Shown piece after piece: positions 55,078 through 64,000 of a stretch of DNA of 64,000 bases (within the stretch, counting starts at the first letter, position 1; every line of letters starts with the position of its first letter). The DNA is from Desmospora activa DSM 45169 (GTDB taxonomy: Bacteria; Bacillota; Bacilli; Thermoactinomycetales; DSM-45169), in contig NZ_PZZP01000003.1 in NCBI RefSeq assembly GCF_003046315.1, forward strand, positions 142,219 through 206,218, given 5' to 3'. The notes beneath the pieces are model-generated. The model saw only the letters and a list, made by a program, of their open reading frames with translations, ran no database searches and was not told where the DNA came from. The position numbers were made by a program, and so were the translations under genes.

Positions 55078-56522
55078 TCTTTCTCCCCTCCCATCAGACG
55101 CAGAATACGATCTTTTAACAACTCGGAGCGGGTACCGAATACCGCTTGATAATGACCGGAACCGACTCGGATCACACCAGCGGCCCCCAGTTTTTTCAAT
55201 TGATCCTGATCCAATTTGGACTCATCCTTGAGCGACATCCGCAAGCGGGTGATACAGGCGTCCAATTGCTCCACATTTTCTTTTCCCCCAATCGCTTGCA
55301 ACACATCCACAGCCAACTGCTCCAACGAATCCCCTTTCTCTTCAGTATGATCATGGGCTGTTGTCGCTACTCCTTCCTCTTCCGTCTCCTCGATCCGTCC
55401 CGGCGTCGGTAGATTCCATCTGCGGATGGCAAAACGGAAGATAACATAATACAACAGCGCATACCCCAGACCGATCAGGAGAATCCACAGGGCGTTTGTA
55501 GACAAATGATAGTTGATCACATAATCGAACAACCCCGCTGAAAAGCCAAACCCCTGCTTCACATCCAACAGATACAAAAGGGCCATCGAGCTGCCGGTGA
55601 GGATCGCATGGATCGCATACAAAACGGGAGCCAAAAACATAAAGGCAAACTCAATCGGTTCGGTGATCCCGGTTAAAAACGCCGTCAAGGCGGCACTGAG
55701 CAACACCCCTGCCGCCGCTTTGCGCTGGGACGGTTTCGCCTCATGAATCATGGCCAACGCCGCCGCCGGCAAAGCGAACATCATAATTGGGAAAAATCCG
55801 GCCATAAAGATACCCGCCGTTGGATCTCCTGCAAAAAAACGCGTCAGATCACCGGTTACCGCTTTCCCGGCTTCATTGGTAAATTCCCCAACATTAAACC
55901 AGACCAGGGTATTTAAAATATGATGCAGACCAAAAGGAATCAGTAAGCGGTTGAGCAGACCATAACCGAATAAGCCTGTCGCCCCTGCTCCAATCACCCA
56001 GTTGCCTGCGTCTTGGATGCCCGCTTGAATCGGTGGCCAGATAAACAGAAATAAGATCCCTACAACAAACATGGCAAAGGACGTAATAATGGGAATAAAG
56101 CGCTTACCGCCAAAAAATTGAAGCCAATCGGGCAATTGGATATCATGATATTTACGATACAGATAAGCGCTGATCAGACCGGTGATAATACCACCGAAAA
56201 CCCCTGTGTTCAATTCCTTGCCGTCCATCCCCAAGATCGCGGTCAACACCATATACCCCGCCACCGCTGCCAAACCCGCTGCCCCGGCGCCTCCCGTCAG
56301 ACCGATCGCCACACCGACGGCAAACAGAATCGGCAAATTACCCAAAATCCCGTCGCCACCAGTTTGCATCACACTACCCACTTGAGCGAGAAAAGTTCCC
56401 TCTCCTGCTTGGTTGCCGAGCAACACACCTAACGAGAGGAGAATCGCAGCTGCTGGCATCACCGCAACCGGCATCATCAACGCCTTTCCCAACTGTTGCA
56501 ATTTTCCAAAAAACGTCCGCAA
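55074..56522 (-). CDS. PTS sugar permease EIICB, glucose/N-acetylglucosamine family
   Basis: 482-residue membrane permease: EIIC domain (about ten helices; GLHHILNTLVWF and GITEPIEFAFMFLAP are the sugar-site motifs) followed by a linker and an EIIB domain whose phosphorylated Cys is in QLDACITRLRMSL near 410. No EIIA domain is attached, so a separate EIIA is required. Start at a TTG (56520-56522), about 9 bases after GGAGGTG; further upstream codons have no support. Sugar cannot be fixed from sequence; GlcNAc, glucose and maltose-type members share these motifs. Confidence 0.9.
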   Translation of the reverse strand: MRTFFGKLQQLGKALMMPVAVMPAAAILLSLGVLLGNQAGEGTFLAQVGSVMQTGGDGILGNLPILFAVGVAIGLTGGAGAAGLAAVAGYMVLTAILGMDGKELNTGVFGGIITGLISAYLYRKYHDIQLPDWLQFFGGKRFIPIITSFAMFVVGILFLFIWPPIQAGIQDAGNWVIGAGATGLFGYGLLNRLLIPFGLHHILNTLVWFNVGEFTNEAGKAVTGDLTRFFAGDPTAGIFMAGFFPIMMFALPAAALAMIHEAKPSQRKAAAGVLLSAALTAFLTGITEPIEFAFMFLAPVLYAIHAILTGSSMALLYLLDVKQGFGFSAGLFDYVINYHLSTNALWILLIGLGYALLYYVIFRFAIRRWNLPTPGRIEETEEEGVATTAHDHTEEKGDSLEQLAVDVLQAIGGKENVEQLDACITRLRMSLKDESKLDQDQLKKLGAAGVIRVGSGHYQAVFGTRSELLKDRILRLMGGEKE

Positions 56523-56909
56523 AATCGATACACCTCCAAAGATGAAATTGCTATATCCTATGTGGGCATGTCTCGGATGAGTCCCTGCGATCAAGCAAAA
56601 AACATCCCCAATCGAAAAAAAGGGAGGCCGATGCCAACCACTTTCACCGTCTGTACCTGGACACATCAAAAAATGGCCCATACGACTCACGCCGTGAAAT
56701 CGGTGGGATGGACAGTCGAAACATACGCCCGTATGCTTATTTCTATCTCTTTAAAAGGAATCCCTTTTTACACTAACCGGATTGAGACTTGTGCTGGAAA
56801 GCCCCCACTCTTCCCACCCACGACGATTCCGTTGAATGTCACAGCGAAAGTTTTGCTTTTAAAACTGAGGGTGTACATCATCTTCATGCCTAATTTTTAA
56901 CATACTCAC
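56523..56909. other. PTS upstream region with palindrome
   Basis: No gene called. CATACGCCCGTATG (56722-56735) is a 6-2-6 inverted repeat resembling an operator. I found no RAT antiterminator sequence, no good cre site and no firm promoter. No clear terminator follows rsmI. Confidence 0.45.
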
Positions 56910-57794
56910 CTATTCGCTGTCCACCGCCCGATGATAAGCATTATAAACCTCACGTTTGGGCAGAGAGCGCTCTTGGGCCGTCTGCTGGATCGCCTCTTTT
57001 TTCGACATGCCCTGGGCGATATAGTGATCCACATGTTGAACCAGAGATAGCGACTCCCACCAAGGCGCTTCCTCCTCCTGATGCACATCGCGATCGGCAC
57101 CAGCCACAACCAGAGTTATCTCCCCCTTGACTCCTCCCTCTACTAAAGCGGACAATAAACTGTTCACATCGCCGCGCAACCATTCCTCATGTCGCTTGGT
57201 CAATTCGCGGACCATCGCGGCGGGTCGATTCCCGAAAACAGCGGCTACATCCTTTAACATCGCCGCCACTCGATGAGGAGCTTCATAAAAGATAAGCGTT
57301 GCCGGTACCGTTTTCCATCGCTCCAGTTCTTGCACCCGCTCTTTGCGCTGGCGGGGCAAAAAGCCGACAAAAAGAAACGGCTGCGGCGGCAGACCGGATG
57401 CCACTACTGCCGACACGGCTGCATTGGGTCCGGGAATCGACACAACGGGAATATCAGCCTCGATGGCGTCCCGAATCAGCTCCTCCCCTGGGTCGGATAG
57501 TCCAGGCATACCGGCGTCGCTTACCAGAGCAAACGTCTCCCCTTGTATCAACCTTCGGATCAACTCTTCTCCGCGTTGGCGACGGTTATGCTGATGGTAA
57601 CTAATGAGGGGTACGGAAATGTTCAAATGACTGAGGAGTTTGCGGGTATGACGGGTATCCTCGCAAGCAATGCCGTCGACGGACGCCAACACTTCGCGCA
57701 TCCGTTGGCTGCAATCGCCCAGATTGCCGATAGGGGTTCCCACAATATACAATTTGCCTCTGCTTTCATCGGTAAAGCTCTTCTGTCTCTCCAT
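56910..57794 (-). CDS. rsmI: 16S rRNA (cytidine-1402 2'-O) methyltransferase
   Basis: SAM-dependent methyltransferase of the SPOUT-unrelated TP-methylase fold, 294 residues. KLYIVGTPIGNLGDCSQR near 14, CEDTRHTRKLL, LVSDAGMPGLSDPGEELIRD near 92 and IPGPNAAVSAVVASGL. Overlaps the end of yazA by 29 bases. The yabA-yazA-yabC(rsmI)-abrB order matches B. subtilis, with the PTS pair inserted before abrB. Confidence 0.95.
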   Translation of the reverse strand: MERQKSFTDESRGKLYIVGTPIGNLGDCSQRMREVLASVDGIACEDTRHTRKLLSHLNISVPLISYHQHNRRQRGEELIRRLIQGETFALVSDAGMPGLSDPGEELIRDAIEADIPVVSIPGPNAAVSAVVASGLPPQPFLFVGFLPRQRKERVQELERWKTVPATLIFYEAPHRVAAMLKDVAAVFGNRPAAMVRELTKRHEEWLRGDVNSLLSALVEGGVKGEITLVVAGADRDVHQEEEAPWWESLSLVQHVDHYIAQGMSKKEAIQQTAQERSLPKREVYNAYHRAVDSE

Positions 57795-58068
57795 TGCGAT
57801 TCCTTTCTTGTTGACCGGCGGCGATTAGCTGCCGTTTATCTTTGCGACTCAGCGCCTTAATCTCCCGTTCCCGCCGTGATGCGCTGGCGCGATCCGGATG
57901 TTCTTCTGTCCAAACCAGCTTAAAAGGGCCGCGTCCACGGGTATATTTGGCCCCTTTGCCTTGATGATGTTGGTTTATTCGCTGTTGCAAATGATTGGTG
58001 ATGCCCGTATAAAGAGTGTTATCACCACATTCCAAAATATATACCGTATAGCCGTTCTTCTCTCTCAT
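57766..58068 (-). CDS. yazA: GIY-YIG domain protein YazA
   Basis: 100-residue single-domain GIY-YIG protein of the UPF0213 family. YTVYILECGDNTLYTGITNH carries the GIY..YIG-type strands (VYI...YTGIT), followed by RINQHHQGKGAKYTRGRGP and an EEHPDRASASRREREIK segment. Nuclease activity is possible but unproven for this family. The ATG at 58066-58068 follows AAAGGAG; upstream in-frame codons run into a terminator and the R3 repeat. Confidence 0.9.
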   Translation of the reverse strand: MREKNGYTVYILECGDNTLYTGITNHLQQRINQHHQGKGAKYTRGRGPFKLVWTEEHPDRASASRREREIKALSRKDKRQLIAAGQQERNRNGETEELYR

Positions 58069-58097
58069 CGCCTGCGCTCCTTTGTAGCTGAGCATGA

Positions 58098-58123
58098 AAA
58101 AAATCGTGCCGCTAAGCGGCACG
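58098..58123 (-). terminator. terminator after yabA / before yazA
   Basis: CGTGCCGCT and AGCGGCACG arms with one loop base, then ATTTTTTT on the minus strand. A matching GTGCCGC/GCGGCAC hairpin lies at 58273-58289. Confidence 0.85.
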
Positions 58124-58150
58124 GTGAAATTGCTAACAAACCCGAAACCG

Positions 58151-58252
58151 GCGGCCAAAAAGAAAAACATAGTGGCCGCTAAACGGTTGGAGCCTTCTGA
58201 AACTCCGCTGGGCAAACTGTCAAAGGGCACTATATCGGAAACCGGTCCATCG
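58151..58252 (-). repeat. R3 segment of the dispersed repeat, copy 2
   Basis: CGGCCAAAAAGAAAAACATA, GTGGCCGCTAAACGGTTGGA, GCCTTCTGA and CTGTCAAAGGGCACTATATC align with 11406-11508. It lies between the yabA stop and the terminator at 58098-58123, bounded by the two GTGCCGC hairpins. Confidence 0.75.
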
Positions 58253-58291
58253 CCTTTATCAATAACCTCATTGTGCCGCCGAGCGGCACGT

Positions 58292-58639
58292 TTATTTTTC
58301 CTCTTGCGAAGTCTTACTTAAAAAGGATAAACAGAATAAGCAGTCTCCATTGGTCCTCATATTGCCGTAATGGACATTACAGACGTGAAATCCTTCATTG
58401 TACAGTCGAGCCAAGTTATCATGGCCTTCCCCGATCCCGTCATTTTCGGAGGAGGCGGATCGTTGATCCGGGTTCAGCTGTTCCAGCTGTTCCCGCAACG
58501 CTTGATTTTCCAGAGCTAGCCGCGTATTTTCTTCGAGCATCTGTACAATCTGTTGCTTTAATCCGCCCAGCTCTTTATACAATTCCCCGATCTGGTCTTC
58601 GAGTTGGGTCATCCGATTCAGAATGGCCTGCTTCTCCAC
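58292..58639 (-). CDS. yabA: replication initiation control protein YabA
   Basis: Negative regulator of DnaA that bridges DnaA and the DnaN clamp. 115 residues: N-terminal leucine-zipper coiled coil ([40 protein letters not shown]) and C-terminal zinc domain with HVCNVHYG and CLFC. Starts with GTG (58637-58639) after GAGGTGGGGGG. Between ricT and yazA, as in B. subtilis. Confidence 0.94.
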   Translation of the reverse strand: MEKQAILNRMTQLEDQIGELYKELGGLKQQIVQMLEENTRLALENQALREQLEQLNPDQRSASSENDGIGEGHDNLARLYNEGFHVCNVHYGNMRTNGDCLFCLSFLSKTSQEEK

Positions 58640-58698
58640 GCCCCCCACCTCAATCACCGAAAATCGTTGCAGCCTAACATCGCCGTTATACACAAACC

Positions 58699-59502
58699 CT
58701 ATACTAATGCGGTTACCTCATCGGCGGAATGCTCTACGGTGCGGCCCGAATCGACAAGCTCCACCTGAACGCGTCGTTCCAACAGATTCAACAATACCAC
58801 ACGGCCGTCCCCTTCAGGGGTGGTAACCTTCATACCGACGTCGGGCATCTTCTTTTTGGCTTCCACATACGTATCATTTTCATACTTGAGACAACACATC
58901 AAGCGGCCGCACAGTCCGGAAATCTTGGCCGGGTTTAGCGACAAGTTCTGATCTTTGGCCATCTTAATTGAAACCGGTTCAAAGTCTCCTAAAAACGATG
59001 AGCAGCAGAGCACGCGACCGCAGGGACCGATTCCACCCAGCATTTTCGCTTCGTCACGCACCCCAATTTGCCGGAGTTCAATCCTTGTACGGAAAACAGA
59101 AGCCAAATCTCGGACCAATTCGCGAAAATCGACTCGACCATCTGCTGTAAAGTAGAAAATGATTTTATTACGATCAAATGTATATTCCGCATCGACCAAC
59201 TTCATCTCCAGGCCATGTTGAGAAACTTTTTCCCCACACAGCTTCAGCGCATCTTTGGCCGCTTGCCGATTACGCTTCATCTGCTCTACATCGTCGGCGG
59301 TGGCAACACGGATCACACTTTTTAAAGGCAGGACAACTTCGTCCTCCGTCACATAGCGGATTCCAGAAACAATCATCCCGTATTCCACACCCCTGACCGT
59401 TTCCACGATCACAGGGTCATCCCGGCGAATGTTTAAATCACCAGGATCAAAATAATATATCTTACCCGCTTCTCGAAAGCGGACTCCAACGACTGCCAAC
59501 AT
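58699..59502 (-). CDS. ricT: RicT (YaaT), Y-complex subunit
   Basis: PSP1-family protein of 267 residues. With RlbA (YlbF) and YmcA it forms the FeS-containing Y-complex that assists RNase Y and the phosphorelay in B. subtilis. Cysteine-rich motifs: [19 protein letters not shown] and [17 protein letters not shown] near 165-205. The ATG at 59500-59502 follows GGGGGGAG and lies inside the end of holB (41-base overlap). B. subtilis order holB-yaaT-yabA is kept. Confidence 0.94.
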   Translation of the reverse strand: MLAVVGVRFREAGKIYYFDPGDLNIRRDDPVIVETVRGVEYGMIVSGIRYVTEDEVVLPLKSVIRVATADDVEQMKRNRQAAKDALKLCGEKVSQHGLEMKLVDAEYTFDRNKIIFYFTADGRVDFRELVRDLASVFRTRIELRQIGVRDEAKMLGGIGPCGRVLCCSSFLGDFEPVSIKMAKDQNLSLNPAKISGLCGRLMCCLKYENDTYVEAKKKMPDVGMKVTTPEGDGRVVLLNLLERRVQVELVDSGRTVEHSADEVTALV

Positions 59503-60490
59503 GATGGGCTCCCCCCTGCATCGCCAGCACCATTCGCTCCAGCACGGCCTGGGGTTGAACATTGCCAGCCAGCTCGTTGCGGGCTTGCACAACAATCTCC
59601 ATTCCCCGTACCAAGTCAGACATTGTCCACATGGATGCTTGGCGCCGACAGGATTCGCTCCACGATGCGAACACAGCTTGCTTTTCCCGGTTTAGCCGGT
59701 GGTTCATCACATCACGCAACCACCACAGCAACAGATCTAAAACGACCTCCAACCGCGCCCCCCACTCTTTTTCCGCTAGTAGGCGGGTCTGCACCGAAAC
59801 AAGCGCATTGGAACGACCGGAAGCGATCTCCTCCCCCCATTTTATCACTTGCTCACAAAGCAGGGCAAACTTGTCCAGTTGCAGAAGTTCCCTGGCCTCA
59901 TTTACACCGCTGACCAGATGAGAAACAACCGGGGCTAATCGGGGGTCCGCCTCCTCCTTCATCAGTTGCGCAGTAATGGTATCCGGTGAGAGCGGAGCAA
60001 AGCGTAAAAGCTGGCAGCGAGAGAGAATGGTCTGTAAAATCGCATGGGGCTGTTCCGTCAGCAAGATGGCAACCATACGGGCGGTTGGCTCCTCTAGAAA
60101 TTTGAGCAGGCTGTTGGCCGCTTCCAGTGTCATCTTCTCCGCTTGCCGAATGATCACCACCCGCGTTACTTCAGCAGTGGAACGAAAGGAAAACTGCTGC
60201 TGTAAATGGCGCATCTGACCGATTTTTATGGAAGCTCCCTCCGGATCCACCCCACGCACATCCGGGTGATTACCGTGTTGAATCTGCCGGCATGTTCGGC
60301 ACGTTCCACACGGCTTTTCCCCCTGAACTTCACAATTGAGCGCTTGCGCCAGCGCGAGAGCAGTCCGTTCTTTACCAACCCCTCTCGGTCCGGCAAAACA
60401 ATAGGCGTGGGTGATGCGGTTAAGAGCGATCGCTTTTTTTAAAATTCGGATCACCCGTTCCTGGCCGTTAACATCACCGAATGTGGTCAT
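59462..60490 (-). CDS. holB: DNA polymerase III delta-prime subunit
   Basis: Clamp-loader subunit, about 342 residues. AAA+ fold with GPRGVGKERTALALAQAL near 34 (modified Walker A), the four-cysteine zinc module CEVQGEKPCGTCRTCRQI near 53-67, and the SRC motif ILSRCQLLRFAPLS near 160. The ATG at 60488-60490 follows GGAGGG. B. subtilis yaaR, normally between yaaQ and holB, is absent; the spacer to darA is about 80 bases. Confidence 0.95.
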   Translation of the reverse strand: MTTFGDVNGQERVIRILKKAIALNRITHAYCFAGPRGVGKERTALALAQALNCEVQGEKPCGTCRTCRQIQHGNHPDVRGVDPEGASIKIGQMRHLQQQFSFRSTAEVTRVVIIRQAEKMTLEAANSLLKFLEEPTARMVAILLTEQPHAILQTILSRCQLLRFAPLSPDTITAQLMKEEADPRLAPVVSHLVSGVNEARELLQLDKFALLCEQVIKWGEEIASGRSNALVSVQTRLLAEKEWGARLEVVLDLLLWWLRDVMNHRLNREKQAVFASWSESCRRQASMWTMSDLVRGMEIVVQARNELAGNVQPQAVLERMVLAMQGGAHHVGSRWSPLSRSG

Positions 60491-60571
60491 GTTCTTCCCT
60501 CCGTTTCCACCGCCCCAGCCCCTCTCTCCTGAAGGAAACTGATGCCCCATCAACAAAAGTTGTTCTTCCTA

Positions 60572-60934
<363 letters not shown>

Positions 60935-61570
60935 TTACGAAGTCGTCGGCAAAAACGGTTGTACATCATGCACAATTGTAGTAAAGACATCGTCTTGCGA
61001 TTGCATCGCATCAACTAGGACAAACCGCTCTTTCTCCTGTTGTGCCAGCTGAAGATAGCCTTGCCGAACCTGTTCGTGGAAAGACTCGCCTTTTCCTTCC
61101 ATGCGATCAATCCCCTTTTTTCTTAATCGCAGGCGACGCATGCTTTCTTCCACAGGCAGATCAAGAAGATATGTCCGGTTCGGTGTCAATCCACCGGTTG
61201 CAATTCCATTAATCGCGATCACTTCGTCGATGGCTCTGGCATGACCGATCGACTGATATACCAAGCTTGTATCCACATAGCGGTCGCATAAAACGATCTC
61301 TCCCCGTTTGAGGGCCGGACGGATCACTTGTTCCACCAACTGTGCACGGGATGCGGCATATAGGAGTATTTCCGTGCGCAACGTCATATCGGATAAAGTA
61401 TGGTCATCTAACAATATGTTCCGTACTCGCTCCCCGACTGGCGTCCCTCCCGGTTCCCGGGTTAAGGTGACTCTCCATCCCCGATCTTTTAACCATTGCG
61501 CCAACCGCTGAATCTGTGTCGATTTTCCGCCCCCTTCGGGGCCTTCAAAGGTAAAGAAAAGACTGTTCAT
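60935..61570 (-). CDS. tmk: thymidylate kinase
   Basis: Phosphorylates dTMP to dTDP. 211 residues. P-loop FEGPEGGGKSTQIQRL near 8-15, the DRY-like DRYVDTSLVYQSIG near 92 and the lid region MRRLRLRKKGIDRMEGKGES near 145. The ATG at 61568-61570 follows GGAGGAAC. Upstream of darA, downstream of the decarboxylase, as in B. subtilis. Confidence 0.96.
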   Translation of the reverse strand: MNSLFFTFEGPEGGGKSTQIQRLAQWLKDRGWRVTLTREPGGTPVGERVRNILLDDHTLSDMTLRTEILLYAASRAQLVEQVIRPALKRGEIVLCDRYVDTSLVYQSIGHARAIDEVIAINGIATGGLTPNRTYLLDLPVEESMRRLRLRKKGIDRMEGKGESFHEQVRQGYLQLAQQEKERFVLVDAMQSQDDVFTTIVHDVQPFLPTTS

Positions 61571-61658
61571 TCCGTTCCTCCATCCAGCACAACCTGGGGT
61601 TGATGACAAAAAGTTTTAAGTGATGCGGACAGATTCGCTCCTCCAGTCCGTTTGTGAT

Positions 61659-63101
61659 TCATTGTAACACGAAGATTGATAACGGTGAACGGGAAGCCAG
61701 TCCCCGGATTTTGGCTTCATTTTGATATTGATCCCGGATGGCAGATACATGCTGCTCAGAAATCGTCTCCCCTGGCAAAATTAACGGTATACCGGGAGGG
61801 TATGGAACGACAGCCACTTTTGCTACTAACCCGACTGCTTCATCCAAGGGAACGGGGACCGCCGCTTGGCGATGAATCTTATCCAAGGGTTGGGCACTAT
61901 CTGCCAATAACGGGGTTTGAAGATGTATCTGCTGAGATTCACGGGGAAAAGTCGTCACAACGTCATCCAGATGTCGTAGAGCATGGATGAATCGGGTAAA
62001 CTCCGCTTCTTGGTTGCCTGGTGTAAATACAGCCAATACCCGTCGGTGATCCGCCAGTTCCGGCCATAAGTTTTGCTTTTCTAAAAACCGGGCCAATCGG
62101 ATTCCAGAAACCGCTTCACCACGCACCTCCGCCATCAGTGACAATTTTAATGGATCACGTTCCATCACAGCGGGCATTTCCCGGATAGATTGCAACCTGT
62201 TTACTTCAAGGCGTAAACGAAGCAACCGTTGCAATAACCGCTCCAATTGCTCCTCCCCCTCTGTCGCCATCAGACGGCGGGCCACATCGAGAGAAGCCAT
62301 CAACGGATAGGAAGGGGAACTGGATTGAAGCATACGTAACCAGCTCGCGACCCGTTCATTGTCTACCCGTAATCCTTTGAGGTGTAACATCGATGCTTGT
62401 GTCATCGCCGCTAACAGCTTATGGGTGGATTGTACCGCCGCATCCGCCCCTTCGTTTAAGGCTGAAGCAGGTAGATCCGGATGAAAGCCAAGGTGGGCAC
62501 CATGTGCTTCATCCACCAACAACGGACGGTTACATGCATGACAAACCTGGGCCAATTGCCGTACCGGCTGTATATGTCCGTCATAATCAGGGGAAGTGAT
62601 GAAAGCAGCCTTTGCCTCCGGGTAGCGTGAAAAAGCTTCCCGCAGCACTTCGGGGTCGAGGGAACGAGGCAAGCCCCGTTCATCTATTCCACCGCTGACG
62701 TAAATCGGTTGAACTCCCGCCAAAATGCATCCGTTCCAAACCGATTGATGGGATTCCCGCTGCACAATCAATCGGTCCCCAGGTTGACACGTTGCCAAGA
62801 TGAGGGCCAGATTTCCCGCTGTGCTCCCTCCTACCAGAAAAAAAGAACGATCCGCACCAAAGCAAGCAGCCGCCAGCTGTTGCGCTTCTGCAATCGCTCC
62901 TTCCGCCTGATGAAGATCATCCAAGTTTCCCACTTCCGTCAGATCCAGGGGAAGTAACGAAGAAAAAAAAGAGGAGGCTTCCCGATCAAAAAAACGGCCA
63001 CCCTTATGACCCGGCACATGAAAGTTCCCCATCGTATCTCCGGCAAACTGCGTAACCGCTTCCCACAGTGGAGCACGAAGTTGCGCCTTATCTTTTACCA
63101 T
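61659..63101 (-). CDS. Orn/Lys/Arg decarboxylase family protein (YaaO-like)
   Basis: Fold-type I PLP enzyme of 480 residues. FHVPGHKGGRFF near 27, VGGSTAGNLALI near 97, DEAHGAHLGFHP near 220, and the PLP lysine in STHKLLAAMTQASML near 250. The C-terminal domain has PYPPGIPLILPGE. Family members decarboxylate lysine, ornithine or arginine; the B. subtilis neighbour YaaO is uncharacterised, so the substrate is open. The ATG at 63099-63101 follows GGGAGTGGGAG; the longer frame upstream covers csfB in another phase and is discounted. Confidence 0.9.
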   Translation of the reverse strand: MVKDKAQLRAPLWEAVTQFAGDTMGNFHVPGHKGGRFFDREASSFFSSLLPLDLTEVGNLDDLHQAEGAIAEAQQLAAACFGADRSFFLVGGSTAGNLALILATCQPGDRLIVQRESHQSVWNGCILAGVQPIYVSGGIDERGLPRSLDPEVLREAFSRYPEAKAAFITSPDYDGHIQPVRQLAQVCHACNRPLLVDEAHGAHLGFHPDLPASALNEGADAAVQSTHKLLAAMTQASMLHLKGLRVDNERVASWLRMLQSSSPSYPLMASLDVARRLMATEGEEQLERLLQRLLRLRLEVNRLQSIREMPAVMERDPLKLSLMAEVRGEAVSGIRLARFLEKQNLWPELADHRRVLAVFTPGNQEAEFTRFIHALRHLDDVVTTFPRESQQIHLQTPLLADSAQPLDKIHRQAAVPVPLDEAVGLVAKVAVVPYPPGIPLILPGETISEQHVSAIRDQYQNEAKIRGLASRSPLSIFVLQ

Positions 63102-63135
63102 ATTATCTCCCACTCCCGAAAAAAGCGGCGGCTGG

Positions 63136-63342
63136 TTACAGCCCCCGCTCACCGGTGGTTTCCCGGTTTTTCCAAAGATTACGCATCCGAATAACATATT
63201 GGGGATAGCGTTCGTCTTCCACTTTTGTGTTAACAATATCTTGTTCACAGTCTTCACAAATAAATTCATCCAATATTTTGATCCCCTTGGCCTGCTCCTT
63301 TTGGCAAACAAGGCAGGAGATCCGATCGATCGATTCAGCCAA
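63136..63342 (-). CDS. csfB: anti-sigma-G factor Gin (CsfB)
   Basis: Small zinc-binding protein of 68 residues that holds sigma-G inactive in the early forespore. Two CxxC pairs (CLVC near 10-13 and CEDC near 29-32), with KGIKILDEFICEDCE and YPQYVIRMRNLW matching the B. subtilis pattern. Starts with TTG (63340-63342), about 7 bases after AGGTGG. It lies next to the rrn operon and the YaaO-like gene, as in B. subtilis. Confidence 0.9.
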   Translation of the reverse strand: MAESIDRISCLVCQKEQAKGIKILDEFICEDCEQDIVNTKVEDERYPQYVIRMRNLWKNRETTGERGL

Positions 63343-63373
63343 AGCAGACCCACCTTTTTTTCATTTTTCCCAC

Positions 63374-63404
63374 CATTATGGCCAAATTAAATGGGGTCTA
63401 TACT
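63374..63404 (-). promoter_or_regulatory. sigma-F/G-like promoter of csfB
   Basis: Minus strand AGTATA (63399-63404), 18 bases, CATAATG (63374-63380), close to the sigma-G/sigma-F pattern. B. subtilis csfB is read by both. Confidence 0.55.
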
Positions 63405-63855
63405 GCCGATCACACCTTTAGTATATCACGGTGACTTCCCCAAGATCGGCGTTCATTTGCAGATGAATCCTGTTGTATTCGGTCGCCATAATTGCCTCAC
63501 AAGTCTTTTCCTTGTTGTCGGGGTTTCCAATTATAGCAAAGAGTGAACCACTCAAGAGATATATCCATGGGGAGTCTCCATGTAATTATATTCATCAACT
63601 GTGATTGGCAACCCCAAACCTGTAAAAAACTCCAAAGCACTGCGTGAAAACCAACTCTCCCCTAAAAACAGGACCCGGACAAAGAACAAAAGTAACCATT
63701 GGAATCATTTCAGCAGAAATCGCGGCCACAAGGGGTGCACCACCTCGTATTACGCCTGCCAAGTCGCGCGGAGCCGGGTGATGAATGTAACACACCTTTC
63801 GTACTGTTTCGGTGTGTTTGCTATCATGCATGCCGGTTTTCCCTCTTACACAACA
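63405..63855. other. spacer between rrn terminator and csfB
   Basis: No supported gene. Overlapping frames on both strands at 63595-63873 look like chance, and bofA, which sits just upstream of rrnA in B. subtilis, is not seen. A partly self-complementary ATGGGGAGTCTCCAT lies near 63568-63582. Confidence 0.45.
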
Positions 63856-63886
63856 GAAAAAACCACCCAATAAGGGTGGTTTTTAT
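63856..63886 (-). terminator. terminator of the rRNA operon
   Basis: AACCACCC and GGGTGGTT arms (63861-63882), then TTTTTTCTG on the minus strand, about 20 bases after the 5S gene. Confidence 0.88.
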
Positions 63887-63906
63887 TATGCCCGATATGG
63901 GCTTTG

Positions 63907-64000
63907 CCTGGCAACGTCCTACTCTCCCAGGGGCCTGCGCCCCAAGTACCATCGGCGCTGGAGGGCTTAACTGCCGTGTTCGGGATGGGAACGGGTGGAT
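63907..64000 (-). rRNA. rrf: 5S ribosomal RNA, 3' part, cut by window edge
   Basis: The minus strand reads ACCCGTTCCCATCCCGAACA, CGGCAGTTAAGC, GCCGATGGTACTTGGGG and GAGAGTAGGACGTTGCCAGG, the well-known 5S core and 3' end. The 5' end and the rest of the rrn operon lie beyond the window. Confidence 0.95.

Noticed and set aside
56645..56665. cre-like site (TGAAAGTGGTTGGC) before the PTS gene
   Set aside because: The central CG is missing and several conserved bases differ.
56496..56900. 134-codon plus-strand frame upstream of the PTS gene
   Set aside because: Overlaps the start of the PTS gene on the other strand, has no ribosome site and no recognisable domain.
63595..63873. Overlapping frames on both strands beside the 5S gene, considered as bofA
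   Set aside because: No membrane-protein pattern like BofA; the minus frame starts inside the rrn terminator.

Overview
The window looks like chromosomal DNA of a mid-GC, endospore-forming Firmicute of the Bacillales. A Thermoactinomycetaceae-like organism is my guess, made from gene order and composition only. The gene order from the truncated 5S rRNA at the right edge down to folP at the left edge follows, in reverse, the rrn-to-folate stretch near the replication origin of Bacillus subtilis. Almost everything is read from the minus strand. Sporulation genes are dense: csfB/gin, abrB, veg, sspF, spoVG, fin, spoVT, yabP, yabQ and spoIIE.

Layout, left to right. 1-4.5 kb: folP (partial), pabA, cysK, hslO, coaX. 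5-6.9 kb: a secreted M14 carboxypeptidase on the plus strand. 6.9-11 kb: ftsH, hpt, tilS, then a 39-40 bp tandem-repeat array. 11.7-18.2 kb: spoIIE with a Spo0A-type control region, a DUF402 gene, tRNA-Met and tRNA-fMet, namZ, and ktrB (plus strand). 18.2-29.6 kb: divIC, yabQ, yabP, rqcP, hup, mazG, a SpoVB-like flippase, spoVT, prsA, mfd, fin. 29.6-32.1 kb: an inserted eutC/eutB-like divergent pair with a frameshifted small gene. 32.3-39.8 kb: pth, rplY/ctc, prs, glmU, spoVG, ridA, purR, ispE, sspF. 39.9-43.7 kb: nrdEF under an NrdR box and a cobalamin riboswitch. 43.7-50.3 kb: veg, ykuK-like, rsmA, rnmV, tatD, a signal peptidase, metG with a T-box. 50.4-53.9 kb: herA-nurA and, divergently, abrB. 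54-56.9 kb: a sugar PTS permease and an uncharacterised partner. 56.9-64 kb: rsmI, yazA, yabA, ricT, holB, darA, tmk, an Orn/Lys/Arg decarboxylase, csfB and the 5S rRNA end.

Compared with B. subtilis, several genes are absent from their usual places (pabB, pabC, yabS, yabT, yabR, yabE, yabG, yaaR). Blocks have been added: the M14 peptidase, namZ-ktrB, hup, prsA, eutBC, nrdEF, a signal peptidase, herA-nurA and the PTS pair.

The least explained content is intergenic. One mosaic repeat family (called R1/R3 here) recurs at least eight times, always in one orientation, mostly between a stop codon and the intrinsic terminator that follows. A second family (R2) has three copies, two of them bounded by inverted termini. 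The tandem array lies ahead of tilS. Regulatory sites readable in the sequence include sigma-A, sigma-H, sigma-G/F-like and possible sigma-B promoters, Spo0A boxes, an NrdR box, a B12 riboswitch and a methionine T-box.
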